Assembly: GCA_035623985.1 (NCBI GenBank)
Contig: DASPSJ010000026.1
Span: 20,848 to 84,847, forward strand
DNA: 64,000 nucleotides
Reading direction: 5' to 3'
From: DAHUYF01 sp035623985
GTDB lineage: Bacteria > Pseudomonadota > Alphaproteobacteria > ATCC43930 > CGMCC-115725
A program made the translations under genes and the position numbers. Each line of letters begins with the position of its first letter. Positions within the stretch are counted from its first letter, which is position 1. The notes under the pieces are model-generated. The model searched no databases. It saw nothing but the letters and a program-made list of their open reading frames with translations, and was not told where the DNA came from. Shown in pieces: positions 43,018-52,370 of this stretch.

Positions 43018-44034
43018 ATGAGGAAACTGGCGTTTGCGACGGCGATGGCGGCGCTGCTGGCGGCGGGAAGCGCGCTGGCGCAGGACAGGCCGGTGCAGCT
43101 AAAGATGTCGTCCTGGGTGCCGCCGGCGCATCCGCTCAACCCGGCCTTCATGGCCTGGGCGAAGGACATCGAGAAGGAGTCGAACGGCACCATCACCGCG
43201 ACCCTCTTCCCCTCCGAGCAGCTCGGCAAGGCGGTCGACCACTACGACATGGCGCGCGACGGCATCACCGACCTCGCCTATGTCAATCCCGGCTACCAGC
43301 CCGGCCGCTTTCCGGTGATCGCCGCCGGCGAGCTGCCCTTCCTGGTGGAGAATTCCGATGGCGGCACCGAGGCGCTCGACGCCTGGTACCGCCACTATGC
43401 GGCGGCGGAGATGAAAGACGTGCATTTCTGCTTCGCCTTCGCGCACGACCCCGGCGCCTTCCATAGCAACAAGAAGATCCTGCTGCCCTCCGACCTCAGC
43501 GGCATGAAGATCCGGCCGGCCAATGCCACGATCGGCAATCTTGTCACCTTGCTCGGCGGCACAAACGTTCAGGCTTCGGCGCCGGAAGTGCGCGACGTGC
43601 TGGAGCGCCATGTCGCCGACGCCGTGACCTTTCCCTGGGGTTCGGTCATCCTGTTCGGCATCGACAAGGTGGTGAAGTACCACATGGACGTGCCGCTCTA
43701 CGTCACCACCTTCGTCTGGGTGATGAACCAGGTGAAATACGACGGGATGTCGCCGGCGCAGAAGAAGGTCATCGACGCTCATTGCACCACCGAATGGGCA
43801 CTGAAGGTGGCCGCGCCCTGGACCGCGTTCGAATTTGCCGGCCGCGACAAGCTGCGCAATGAAGCGGGCCACGAAGTCTACAAGCTCTCGGACAGCGAGC
43901 TTGCCGCCTGGCGCAAGGCGGTCGAGCCGTTGACGGCGCGCTGGGCCGAGGGTGCGCGCAAGGCCGGCGTCGATCCCGACAAGGCGCTGGCCGGGCTCAA
44001 GGCCGAGCTCGCCAAGTACAAGGCGGCCTATTGA
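43018..44034 (+). CDS. TRAP transporter substrate-binding protein (DctP family)
   Basis: A 338-residue periplasmic binding protein with a signal peptide (MAALLAAGSALAQ) and the DctP-type body (LKMSSWVPPAHPLNP, FPSEQLGKAVDHYDMARDGITDLAYVNPGY, LSGMKIRPANATIGNLVTLLGG). GGGAGGAGG precedes ATG 43018. The two permease genes follow after a 250-bp stretch of hairpins, and IorAB after them. Neighbourhood suggests an aromatic or keto-acid ligand (inference). Confidence 0.93.
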   Translation: MRKLAFATAMAALLAAGSALAQDRPVQLKMSSWVPPAHPLNPAFMAWAKDIEKESNGTITATLFPSEQLGKAVDHYDMARDGITDLAYVNPGYQPGRFPVIAAGELPFLVENSDGGTEALDAWYRHYAAAEMKDVHFCFAFAHDPGAFHSNKKILLPSDLSGMKIRPANATIGNLVTLLGGTNVQASAPEVRDVLERHVADAVTFPWGSVILFGIDKVVKYHMDVPLYVTTFVWVMNQVKYDGMSPAQKKVIDAHCTTEWALKVAAPWTAFEFAGRDKLRNEAGHEVYKLSDSELAAWRKAVEPLTARWAEGARKAGVDPDKALAGLKAELAKYKAAY

Positions 44035-44060
44035 GCCCGGAGCGCACGACCAACAAGTCC

Positions 44061-44257
44061 TTCTCCGCCCTTCAGGGCGGAGAAAGATTCAGGATGAGCA
44101 ACCCGTTCGATCGCTTCGCGATCGAACTCAAGCGGGGCCGACCGCCGAGCGGTCGGCCGGGTTGCGGGGTGCCAGCGGCGTTGCATGTATCCGATGGGGC
44201 CAGTACCCGGCCATCCTCACCTCACCCCAACCCTCTCCGCCTCCAAGGGCGGAGAGG
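44061..44257. repeat. Cluster of four perfect hairpins inside the TRAP operon
   Basis: Four perfect 10-bp stems lie in 200 bp: TTCTCCGCCC/GGGCGGAGAA (44061-44084, loop 4), GTTCGATCGC/GCGATCGAAC (44105-44127, loop 3), GGCCGACCGC/GCGGTCGGCC (44136-44158, loop 3) and CCTCTCCGCC/GGCGGAGAGG (44232-44257, loop 6). It resembles repetitive palindromic (REP-like) elements; the first stem starts 27 bp after the binding-protein stop, where it could lower expression of the downstream permeases or stabilise the upstream message. Confidence 0.75.
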
Positions 44258-44284
44258 AGGGCAGTCTCGCGTCCATAAGCGGCG

Positions 44285-44830
44285 ATGAGCACCGCCGCCC
44301 CCGCCGGCGCCGCAGCACCGCCGCGCAACCGGATGGACCGCTTCATCGACGGGATCGAGCTCACCGCCGCGATCTTCGTCGGGCTGGTAGCGGCCGATAT
44401 CTTCATCTCCGTGCTGTTGCGCTATTTCTTCAGCTATACCATCCCCGACAGCTACGATTTCGGCCGGCTGCTGCTCGGCATCCTGATCTTTTGGGGCATC
44501 GCCGCCACCTCCTATCGCGGCACGCACATCACCGTCGACCTCGTCTGGTCGGCGGCGGGCCCGCGATCGAGGCGCGTCATCGACGTCTTCGCCACCTCGG
44601 TGCTGCTGTTCGTCGTCACGGTGCAGACCCTGACGCTGTTCGACAAGGTCCGCATCACCCATGCCGACAACGTGCTCACCTACGACCTGCACCTGCCGAC
44701 TTGGCCGTTCTTCGCCGTCGCCTGGCTCGGCGACGTCTCGGCGGTGCTGCTTATCGCCGTGCGCACCTACCGTCTGATCTTCCGGCCCGACGCGCTGGGC
44801 GTGGCGCCGTCGATCAAGCCGGTCGAGTGA
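44285..44830 (+). CDS. TRAP transporter small permease (DctQ family)
   Basis: A 181-residue membrane protein with four predicted helices and the DctQ pattern (LLGILIFWGIAATSYRGTHITVDLVW). It forms the small subunit of the membrane complex with the DctM protein encoded 8 bp downstream. Start ATG 44285 follows the hairpin cluster without a strong Shine-Dalgarno site (GCGGCG), so translation may be weak or coupled. Confidence 0.9.
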   Translation: MSTAAPAGAAAPPRNRMDRFIDGIELTAAIFVGLVAADIFISVLLRYFFSYTIPDSYDFGRLLLGILIFWGIAATSYRGTHITVDLVWSAAGPRSRRVIDVFATSVLLFVVTVQTLTLFDKVRITHADNVLTYDLHLPTWPFFAVAWLGDVSAVLLIAVRTYRLIFRPDALGVAPSIKPVE

Positions 44831-44837
44831 GGCGGCG

Positions 44838-46136
44838 ATGAGCACCGGTGCCGTCGCCATCATCGGCTTCGTCTCGTTGTTCGGCCTGATGCTGCTGCGC
44901 GTGCCGGTCGGCATGGCGATGGGCCTCGTCGGCGTCAGCGGCTTCGGCTACATCGTCGGCGGCCTTCCCGCGCTCAAGATGGTCGGGCAGACCTCGATGC
45001 GCACGGTGGCGAACTACAATTTCGGCATCATTCCGATGTTCCTGCTGATGGGGGCGATCGTCTCCGCCTCGGGCATCAGCCGCGAGCTGTTCCGCGCGGC
45101 GAACACCTTTGCCGGCCATCTGCGCGGCGGGCTCGGCATCGCCACCATCGGCGCCTGCGCCGCTTTCGCGGCGATCAGCGGCTCGTCGGTGGCGACCGCG
45201 GCGACCTTCGCCACCGTGGCCTATCCGGAGATGCGCGCCTATCGCTATCCCCAGGCGTTCTCGACCGGCGTCATCGCCGCCGGCGGCACGCTCGGCGCCA
45301 TGTTCCCGCCGTCCACGGTGCTGGCGGTCTACGGCCTCATCACCGAGCAGGACATCGGCAAGCTGTTCATCGCCGGCATCCTGCCCGGCCTCCTCGCGGT
45401 ATCGATGTACATGGCGACGATCGCCATCATCGGCTTCGTCCGTCCGGACTACCTGCCGATCGGCGCGCGCAGCTCGCCCGCAGAGCGGCTCCAGGCCCTG
45501 CGCGAGATCTGGGCGCCGTTGCTGCTCTTCCTCTTCGTCATCGGCGGACTCTATGGCGGGCTCTTCACGCCCACCGAGGCGGGCGGCATGGGCGCGGGCG
45601 GCGCCTTCGTCATCAGCGTGGCGCGCCGCAGGCTGACGCCCCAGCAGATGCTGCAGACGCTGCTGCACGCCACGCGCACCGCCGCCGCGGTGTTCACCGT
45701 ACTGATCGGCGCGCTGCTCTTCGGCTATTTCCTCACCGTCACCCAGACGCCGCAGCACGTCACCGAGTTCTTCACCGGCCTCGGCCTCAACCGCTACGGC
45801 GTGCTGGCGCTGATCATGCTGATGTATCTCGTGCTGGGCTGCCTGATGGACGCGCTCGCCATGATCATCCTGACGGTGCCGATCATCTTTCCGGTGGTGT
45901 CGGCGATGGGCTTCGATCCCATCTGGTTCGGCATCATCATAGTCATGACGGTGGAGCTCGGCCTCATTCACCCGCCGGTCGGCATGAACGTCTTCGTCAT
46001 CAAGACCGTGGTCCCGGAAGTGAGCTTCCTCACCATCTTCTCCGGCGTTCTGCCGTTCATCGTCACCGACATCCTGCGATTGGTCATTCTTATCGCCTTT
46101 CCGATCATCGCCATATATCTGCCGTCGCATATGTAA
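44838..46136 (+). CDS. TRAP transporter large permease (DctM family)
   Basis: A 432-residue membrane protein with about 12 helices and DctM family motifs (LLRVPVGMAMGLVGVSGF, NYNFGIIPMFLLMGAIVSASGISRELF, AAGGTLGAMFPPSTVLAVYGLITEQ, GLIHPPVGMNVFVIK). It is the transport subunit driven by the Na+ gradient in characterised members. Followed 15 bp later by iorA. Confidence 0.93.
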   Translation: MSTGAVAIIGFVSLFGLMLLRVPVGMAMGLVGVSGFGYIVGGLPALKMVGQTSMRTVANYNFGIIPMFLLMGAIVSASGISRELFRAANTFAGHLRGGLGIATIGACAAFAAISGSSVATAATFATVAYPEMRAYRYPQAFSTGVIAAGGTLGAMFPPSTVLAVYGLITEQDIGKLFIAGILPGLLAVSMYMATIAIIGFVRPDYLPIGARSSPAERLQALREIWAPLLLFLFVIGGLYGGLFTPTEAGGMGAGGAFVISVARRRLTPQQMLQTLLHATRTAAAVFTVLIGALLFGYFLTVTQTPQHVTEFFTGLGLNRYGVLALIMLMYLVLGCLMDALAMIILTVPIIFPVVSAMGFDPIWFGIIIVMTVELGLIHPPVGMNVFVIKTVVPEVSFLTIFSGVLPFIVTDILRLVILIAFPIIAIYLPSHM

Positions 46137-46151
46137 TCTCCGAGGTGCGTC

Positions 46152-48287
46152 ATGGAACGGTCGTTCAAGAAGGAGATCGAGGCGCTGAAGCTGGGCGAGG
46201 GCGAGATCTTCCGCGGCGAAGGCATCCTCGCCGTCACCAAGGCGCTGCTCCAGTCAGGCGTCAGCTATGTCGGCGGCTATCAGGGCGCGCCGGTCTCGCA
46301 TCTGATCGACGTGCTGGTCGAAGCCGAGGACATCATGGGCGGGCTCGGCGTCCATCTCGAGACCTGCACCAACGAGGCCGCCGCCGCCGCCATGCTGGGC
46401 GCCTCGATCAACTATCCCTTGCGCGGCGCCGTGACCTGGAAATCGATCGTCGGCACCAACGTCGCTTCCGACGCACTCTCCAACCTCGCCTCGCCCGGCG
46501 TCGTGGGCGGCGTGTTGATCATCGTCGGCGAGGATTACGGCGAAGGCGCCAGCGTTATTCAGGAGCGCAGCCACGCGGTGGCGATGAAATCCTCGATCTG
46601 GCTGCTGGACCCGCGGCCGGATCTCCCGACCATCGTGCGCCTGGCCGAGAAAGGCTTCGAGCTTTCCGAGGCGAGCCACGCGCCGGTGATGATGGAGCTG
46701 CGCATCCGCGCCTGCCATGTCAGCGGCGAGTTTCTCGCCAAAGACAACGTCCGGCCGGCGCATTCGAAGCTCAAGCCGATCGCCGGCCCGCCGCGCTTCG
46801 ATTACGGCCGCCTCGCCCACCCGCCCGCAACCTTCGTGCAGGAGCGTCTCAAGATCGAGGAACGGCTGCCCGCCGCCCGGGCCTTCATTCGCGCCGAGCG
46901 GCTCAACGAGGTCTTCGCCGGCGAGAGCGGCGAGATCGGCATCATCGTGCAGGGCGGCCTCCACAACTCCGTGCTGCGCACGCTGGCGCGGCTCGGTCTT
47001 GCCGACAATTTCGGCGCAAGCCGCGTGCCGATCTATGCGCTCAACGTCGTCTACCCGCTGGTGCCCGAGGAAGTGACGGCGTTCGCCGCCGGCAAGCGCG
47101 CGCTGCTCGTCGTCGAGGAAGGCTTTCCCGACTATATCGAGCAGCAGGTCAACGTCATCCTGCGCCATGCCGACATGCCAACGCGCGTGCTCGGCAAGGG
47201 CTGCCTGCCGGCGGCCGGCGAGTACAATTCCGAGACGCTGCTCGCCGGGCTCGCCGCCTTCCTGCGCGAGAGCCGGCCCGCCGGCATCGACATCGCCGCG
47301 GCGGCCGGCGCGGCCGAGCGGCTGCTCGACGCCCGGCGCGCCGCCGCCGCCGCAGTGGGCGAGCTGCCGCAACGGCCGCCGGCCTTCTGCACCGGCTGCC
47401 CCGAGCGGCCGGTGTTCAGCGCCCTGAAGCTGATGCAGCGCGAGATCGGCCCCACGCATATCAGCGCCGATATCGGCTGCCATTCCTTCGGCACGATGGC
47501 GCCTTTCAGCATGGGCAACTCGATCCTCGGCTACGGCATGAGCCTTGCGAGCGCCGCGGCGGTGACGCCCAATCTCGACCGGCGCGCCATCGCGGTAATG
47601 GGCGATGGCGGCTTCTGGCACAACGGCATCATCACCGGCGTCGCCGGCAGTCTCTTCAACAAGGGCGACGGCGTGCTGGTAATCATGCAGAACGGCTACA
47701 CCTCGGCGACCGGACAGCAATTCATGCCGTCGAGCGCCGGCGGCCGCGGCGGCGCGGCGCCGGGCATGAGCATCGAGCACACGCTGCGCTCGCTCGGCGT
47801 CAAATGGCTGAGGAAGGTGCGCACCTACAACGTCGCCACCACGCTCAAGACGCTGAAGCAGGCGATGAAGACTGCCGAGCGGGGGCTCAAGGTGATCATC
47901 GCCGACGGCGAGTGCCAGCTCGCCCGCCAGCGCCGCCTGCGCGGCGAGGAGGCTGCGACGCTGGCGCGCGGCGGGCGCGTGGTGAAGGCGCGCTACGGCG
48001 TCGACGACGAGATCTGCACCGGCGACCATTCCTGCATCCGGCTTTCCGGCTGCCCCTCGCTCACCATCAAGCCCAACCCCGACCCCTTGCGCACCGATCC
48101 GGTGGCAAGCGTGATCCAGAGCTGCGTCGGCTGCGGCTTGTGTGGCGAGGTGGCGCATGCGGCGGTGCTGTGCCCGTCCTTCTATCGCGCCGAGACCATC
48201 CGCAACCCGAATCGCCGGGACCGCGCGCTGCACCGGCTGCGCAGCCGCGCCATCGCCTGGCTCGGCGGCGTCCGGAGGACGGCATGA
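46152..48287 (+). CDS. iorA: Indolepyruvate ferredoxin oxidoreductase, alpha subunit IorA
   Basis: A 711-residue TPP- and Fe-S-dependent enzyme that oxidatively decarboxylates aryl pyruvates from aromatic amino acid transamination to aryl-acetyl-CoA. The pyrimidine/pyrophosphate-binding domain has GYQGAPVSHLID and NEAAAAAMLGAS near the N-terminus. The TPP motif MGDGGFWHNGIITG lies near residue 485 and the C-terminal ferredoxin domain carries cysteine clusters (CTGDHSCIRLSGC and CVGCGLCGEVAHAAVLC). ATG 46152 has GAGG upstream. It overlaps iorB (ATGA) and follows the TRAP genes, which may supply its substrate. Confidence 0.93.
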   Translation: MERSFKKEIEALKLGEGEIFRGEGILAVTKALLQSGVSYVGGYQGAPVSHLIDVLVEAEDIMGGLGVHLETCTNEAAAAAMLGASINYPLRGAVTWKSIVGTNVASDALSNLASPGVVGGVLIIVGEDYGEGASVIQERSHAVAMKSSIWLLDPRPDLPTIVRLAEKGFELSEASHAPVMMELRIRACHVSGEFLAKDNVRPAHSKLKPIAGPPRFDYGRLAHPPATFVQERLKIEERLPAARAFIRAERLNEVFAGESGEIGIIVQGGLHNSVLRTLARLGLADNFGASRVPIYALNVVYPLVPEEVTAFAAGKRALLVVEEGFPDYIEQQVNVILRHADMPTRVLGKGCLPAAGEYNSETLLAGLAAFLRESRPAGIDIAAAAGAAERLLDARRAAAAAVGELPQRPPAFCTGCPERPVFSALKLMQREIGPTHISADIGCHSFGTMAPFSMGNSILGYGMSLASAAAVTPNLDRRAIAVMGDGGFWHNGIITGVAGSLFNKGDGVLVIMQNGYTSATGQQFMPSSAGGRGGAAPGMSIEHTLRSLGVKWLRKVRTYNVATTLKTLKQAMKTAERGLKVIIADGECQLARQRRLRGEEAATLARGGRVVKARYGVDDEICTGDHSCIRLSGCPSLTIKPNPDPLRTDPVASVIQSCVGCGLCGEVAHAAVLCPSFYRAETIRNPNRRDRALHRLRSRAIAWLGGVRRTA

Positions 48288-49825
48288 GCGCCGCCCAGCG
48301 GCCGGTCACCTTGCTCATCGCCGCGCTCGGCGGCGAGGGCGGCGGCGTGCTCACCAACTGGATCATCGAGGCCGCCTCGGCCTCAGGTCTGCCGGTGCAG
48401 AGCACCTCGATCCCGGGCGTCGCGCAACGCACCGGCGCCACTACCTATTATCTCGAGATTTGGCCCGAGCCGTGGCGAGCGCTCGGCGGCAAGCGGCCGG
48501 TGCTGTCGCTGGTGCCGGGGGTGGGCGACATCGATGTGGTCGTGGCGAGCGAGTTGCTCGAAGCGGGGCGCGTCATCGCCGGCGGCTTCGCCGCCAAGGA
48601 CCGCACCACCGTCATCGCCTCGACCCACCGCATCTACGCCATCTCCGAGCGGATGGCGATGGGCGACGGCCGCTTCGACATCGGCCATCTGCTGAAGGCG
48701 ATCGAGGAGCAGGCGCAAAGCCACATCCTCTTCGACATGGAGGCGGCCGCGCAGCAGGCCAACAGCGTCGTCAACGCGGTGATGCTGGGGGCGATCGCCG
48801 GCTCCGGCCGGCTGCCGGTTCCGGTCGAGGCCTTCGAGGCGGCGGTCCGCGCCGAGGGCAAATCTGTCGACACCAATCTGCGCGGCTTCGCCGCCGGGCT
48901 GGCGGCGCTCAAGCAGGCCGATGCCGCCGTCCTGCCTGCCTCGCACAAGCGCGTCCGCGCGCCCCAGCCGAGCCTCGTCGCGCTCGAGCGCGCGGCGCAG
49001 GAGACGATGCCGCAAGCGGCTCAAGATATCATCGTCGAGGGCCTGCGCCGGCTCGCCGCCTACCAGGATCTGCGCTATGCGCGGCTCTATCTCGACCGGC
49101 TCGCGGCGATTCGCGACGCCGATGCAGCCTCCGATGCCGGCGGCAAGCTGTTGCGCGAAACGGCGCGGCATCTCGCCGTGCGCATGTCCTTCGAGGATGT
49201 GATCCGGGTCGCCCAGGCGAAGACCGATCCGGCGCGTCTGCAGCGCATTCGCGAGGAACTCAAGCTGCAATCCGACGAGCCGCTGACGCTCATCGATTTC
49301 TTCAAGCCTGGGATCGAGGAGATATGTTCGATCCTGCCGCCGCGCCTTGCTCGCCCCATCCTTGCCTATTGCGCGCGGCGCGGCTGGCTTGGCAAGGTCT
49401 ATTGGGGCATGGAAGTGAAGAGCAGCTCGGTGAGCGGCTTCCTGCGCCTCAAGCTGCTGGCGTCGCTTCGGCGCTGGCGGCCGCGCAGTCACCGCTACCT
49501 CGAGGAGCAGGCGCAGATCGACGCCTGGCTCGCGCTGGTGTCAGCGGCGGCGGCGCTCTCGCCGGCGCTGGCGCTCGAGATCGCCGATTGCGCGCGGCTG
49601 ATCAAAGGTTATGGCGAGACGCATGCGCGCGGCCTTGTCAATTATCGCAAGATCGAGGCGCGCATCCTTCGGCCGGCGCTCGCCGGCCGCTATGCCGCGC
49701 CCCTGGCGGTCGATGCCGTCGCCGCGGCGCGCATTGCGGCGCTCGCCGATCCCGAGGGCGAGCGGCTGGAAAAGACGCTGGCGGAGATCGAGCAACGCAC
49801 CAGCCGGCGGATCGCGGCGGAGTGA
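48284..49825 (+). CDS. iorB: Indolepyruvate ferredoxin oxidoreductase, long-form beta subunit IorB
   Basis: A 513-residue protein, more than twice as long as archaeal IorB (about 200). The first 190 residues form the gamma-type oxidoreductase domain (LGGEGGGVLTNWIIEAASASGLPVQSTSIPGVAQRTGATTYYL). The remaining 300 residues are a mostly helical domain (VALERAAQETMPQAAQDII, IEEICSILPPRLARPILA, IKGYGETHARGLVNYRKIE) found in proteobacterial IorB-like proteins and of unknown function. Overlaps iorA by ATGA. Confidence 0.9.
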   Translation: MSAAQRPVTLLIAALGGEGGGVLTNWIIEAASASGLPVQSTSIPGVAQRTGATTYYLEIWPEPWRALGGKRPVLSLVPGVGDIDVVVASELLEAGRVIAGGFAAKDRTTVIASTHRIYAISERMAMGDGRFDIGHLLKAIEEQAQSHILFDMEAAAQQANSVVNAVMLGAIAGSGRLPVPVEAFEAAVRAEGKSVDTNLRGFAAGLAALKQADAAVLPASHKRVRAPQPSLVALERAAQETMPQAAQDIIVEGLRRLAAYQDLRYARLYLDRLAAIRDADAASDAGGKLLRETARHLAVRMSFEDVIRVAQAKTDPARLQRIREELKLQSDEPLTLIDFFKPGIEEICSILPPRLARPILAYCARRGWLGKVYWGMEVKSSSVSGFLRLKLLASLRRWRPRSHRYLEEQAQIDAWLALVSAAAALSPALALEIADCARLIKGYGETHARGLVNYRKIEARILRPALAGRYAAPLAVDAVAAARIAALADPEGERLEKTLAEIEQRTSRRIAAE

Positions 49826-49841
49826 CGCGCGGGAGTCGAGA

Positions 49842-50033
49842 CTACTGGTTCATCGCGACGGTGCAGCCGCCGTCGCCGGCCTCTTGGTCGCAGCCGAAGA
49901 CGTTCATCACGTCTTCCCATTTGATCGTCGTCAAGGCGGGCGCGGCGTAGCCGTGGTGAAACACCGTCTGGCTCATCACCAGCGCCGTCACGATCAACAG
50001 CATGCCGAAGATGCCGATCGATTCCTCGTCCAT
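49842..50033 (-). CDS. Small single-pass membrane protein
   Basis: A 63-residue hypothetical protein. One transmembrane segment (GIFGMLLIVTALVMSQTVFHH) lies near the N-terminus, followed by a soluble tail containing two cysteines (FGCDQEAGDGGC). ATG 50033 has GAGG about 6 bp upstream. No family recognised; it lies alone on the minus strand between iorB and the methyltransferase gene. Confidence 0.5.
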   Translation of the reverse strand: MDEESIGIFGMLLIVTALVMSQTVFHHGYAAPALTTIKWEDVMNVFGCDQEAGDGGCTVAMNQ

Positions 50034-50239
50034 TGCCTGCCTCGCATCGCCGCCCCACGCGGCGCTTCCCCACACGCAAGACATAGCAGCGGCATCGTTA
50101 AGTCGAAGTGAACGCGGCGCGCATCTTGCCGCGCATTTTAAGCGTTTTTTGACCATGCTTGACCCCCGCCGCGGCGCACCCAAGACTGACCCGACGCGCG
50201 CCGGCAAGCGCGGCAAGGAAAAGCGAGGGGGAGACGGGC

Positions 50240-51385
50240 ATGAAACGCAGCAGCGAGCGCTTTCTCACCACCCATACCGGCAGCCTGCCGCGCCCGGAAG
50301 ACCTCATCCGGATGATGTTCGCCAAGGAGGAAGGCGTGCCGGTCGATCGCGCCGCGCTCGAGGCGCGCATCCGCGCGGCCGTGGCGGAGGTCGTCGCCAA
50401 GCAGGCCGCCGCCGGCGTCGACATCGTCAATGACGGCGAGATGAGCAAGCCCAGCTATGCCACCTATATCAAGGACCGGCTCGACGGCTTCGGCGATCGC
50501 AGTTATCCGGTGCGATACCGGGACCTCGTCGATTTCCCGGAGCTGGAGCAGCGCGTCTTCGGCGATCGCGGCCGCGCGCGGCGCAAGACGCCCGGCTGCA
50601 ACGGCCCGATCGCCCTTCGCGACGCCGCGGCGGCGGCGCGCGACGTCGACAACCTCAAAACCGCGCTGGGCGCAGTTTCGGTCGAGGAGGGTTTCCTCTC
50701 CGCGGCCTCGCCGGGACTCATCTCGCTTTTCTTCCACAATGGCTACTACCCCAGCCACGAGGCCTATCTTTTCGCCATCGCCGAGGCGATGCGCGCCGAA
50801 TACGAAACGGCGGTGAAATCCGGCTTCATTCTGCAGCTTGACTGCCCCGACCTCGCCATGGGCCGCCATATCCAATACGCGGATCTCGACATCGCCGACT
50901 TCCGCCGGCACGCGCGCGTTCATGTCGAGGCGCTCAATCACGCGGTGACCGGCATTCCGCCCGAGCGGATGCGGATGCATCTCTGCTGGGGCAATTACGA
51001 GGGACCGCATCATTACGACGTGCCGCTCAGGGACATCATCGACCTGGTCTTCGAGGCGCGGCCGGCGGGGATCTCCTTCGAGGCGGCCAACCCGCGCCAC
51101 GCCCATGAATGGACGGTGTTCGAGACGGTGCGGCTGCCGGCGGGCAAGGTGCTCATCCCGGGCGTGCTGGAGTCCAAGACCAATTTCATCGAGCATCCGG
51201 AGCTCATCGCCCAGCGCATCGGCCGCTATGCGCGCCTGGTCGGGCGCGAGAACGTCATCGCCGGCAGCGATTGCGGCTACGGCACCTGGGTCGGCCAGGC
51301 GGCGGTCGATCCGGCGGTGGTATGGGCGAAGCTCGCCGCCATGGCCGAAGGCGCCCGGCTGGCAACGGCCGAGTTCTGGCGTTAG
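50240..51385 (+). CDS. Cobalamin-independent methionine synthase-like zinc methyltransferase (MetE C-domain family)
   Basis: A 381-residue protein of the MetE C-terminal/UROD-like barrel family. The zinc site is recognisable: HLC in MRMHLCWGNYEG, Glu in ISFEAANPRH, and Cys in GSDCGYGTWVGQAA. Such single-domain proteins use other thiols or methyl donors than MetE and the acceptor is unknown here. Start ATG 50240 with GGGGGAG upstream; the frame upstream lacks support. It is followed 38 bp later by an enoyl-CoA hydratase gene. Confidence 0.85.
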   Translation: MKRSSERFLTTHTGSLPRPEDLIRMMFAKEEGVPVDRAALEARIRAAVAEVVAKQAAAGVDIVNDGEMSKPSYATYIKDRLDGFGDRSYPVRYRDLVDFPELEQRVFGDRGRARRKTPGCNGPIALRDAAAAARDVDNLKTALGAVSVEEGFLSAASPGLISLFFHNGYYPSHEAYLFAIAEAMRAEYETAVKSGFILQLDCPDLAMGRHIQYADLDIADFRRHARVHVEALNHAVTGIPPERMRMHLCWGNYEGPHHYDVPLRDIIDLVFEARPAGISFEAANPRHAHEWTVFETVRLPAGKVLIPGVLESKTNFIEHPELIAQRIGRYARLVGRENVIAGSDCGYGTWVGQAAVDPAVVWAKLAAMAEGARLATAEFWR

Positions 51386-51423
51386 CGTCCGCTCATCCCG
51401 CGTCCGGGTCAACAGGAGCAGAC

Positions 51424-52233
51424 ATGACCGACCGCTATGCCCGCTATCAGCGGCTCAAATTCGCCCGCCCGGCCGAGCGCGTGCTCGAGATCATTCTCGA
51501 CACGCCGGGCAAGCTCAATGCCACCGATGCGGCAATGCATGCCGAACTCGCCGAGATCTGGCGCGACGTCGATGCCGATCCCGAGATCAACGCGGCGCTG
51601 CTGCACGGCGCCGGCGGCGCCTTCTCGGCCGGCGGCGACCTCGCCCTGGTCGAGAGCATCACCCGGGATTTCACCGCCCGCGCCCGAGTCTGGAAGGAGG
51701 CGCGCGACCTCGTCTACAACCTCGTCAACTGCAACAAGCCGGTGGTCTCGGCAATGGAAGGGCCGGCGGTGGGCGCGGGACTGGTGGCGGGGCTGCTCGC
51801 CGACGTCTCGGTCGCGGCCCGCAGCGCCTGCATCATCGACGGCCACACGCGCCTCGGCGTCGCCGCCGGCGATCATGCGGCAATCGTCTGGCCGCTGCTT
51901 TGTGGCATGGCCAAAGCAAAATACTATCTTTTGCTGTGCGAGCCTCTGTCGGGCGAGGAGGCCGAGCGCATCGGCCTCGTCTCCAAGACCTGCGAGGACG
52001 GCAAGGCCTACGAGACCGCGCTCGCCATCGCGGTGCGTCTCGCCGCCGGCGCGCCCGCGGCGGTACGCTGGACCAAATATGCGCTTAACAATTGGCTGCG
52101 CCTGGCGGGGCCAAGCTTCGATACCTCGCTTGCGCTCGAATTCCTGGGCTTCACCGGTCCCGAGGTCACGGAGGGCGTGGCCTCGCTGCGCGAGAAGCGC
52201 GCGCCGAAGTTTCCGCCGTCGAGCCCGGTTTAG
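51424..52233 (+). CDS. Enoyl-CoA hydratase/isomerase family protein
   Basis: A 269-residue crotonase-fold protein. The oxyanion-hole regions read AGGAFSAGGDLALVE and AMEGPAVGAGLVAGLLAD, and the active-site segment reads LGVAAGDHAAIVWPLLCG, a variant seen in many crotonase homologues where the usual Glu position differs. ATG 51424 has AGGAG upstream. Reaction unknown; 38 bp after the methyltransferase gene. Confidence 0.88.
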   Translation: MTDRYARYQRLKFARPAERVLEIILDTPGKLNATDAAMHAELAEIWRDVDADPEINAALLHGAGGAFSAGGDLALVESITRDFTARARVWKEARDLVYNLVNCNKPVVSAMEGPAVGAGLVAGLLADVSVAARSACIIDGHTRLGVAAGDHAAIVWPLLCGMAKAKYYLLLCEPLSGEEAERIGLVSKTCEDGKAYETALAIAVRLAAGAPAAVRWTKYALNNWLRLAGPSFDTSLALEFLGFTGPEVTEGVASLREKRAPKFPPSSPV

Positions 52234-52370
52234 CGCGGGCGCTCGCAGGCAAAAAACCCGCAATATTCGCCGAAAATACCGCGCATTTTCATCCGGCGTT
52301 TTCATCGTGTCTTTATCAATTATGCCGAGACTCCTGGCCTTCCTCACCGACGGCCCGGGTGTCCTCGCCA

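Noticed and set aside
44035..44290. Possible small protein in the hairpin region (open frame after the TRAP binding protein)
   Set aside because: The sequence is made of palindromes and has no family resemblance; it is better explained as a repeat element.
46145..49825. Continuous frame seeming to fuse iorA and iorB regions
   Set aside because: The first part is an out-of-frame shadow of iorA; the real iorB starts at ATG 48284, overlapping the iorA stop.
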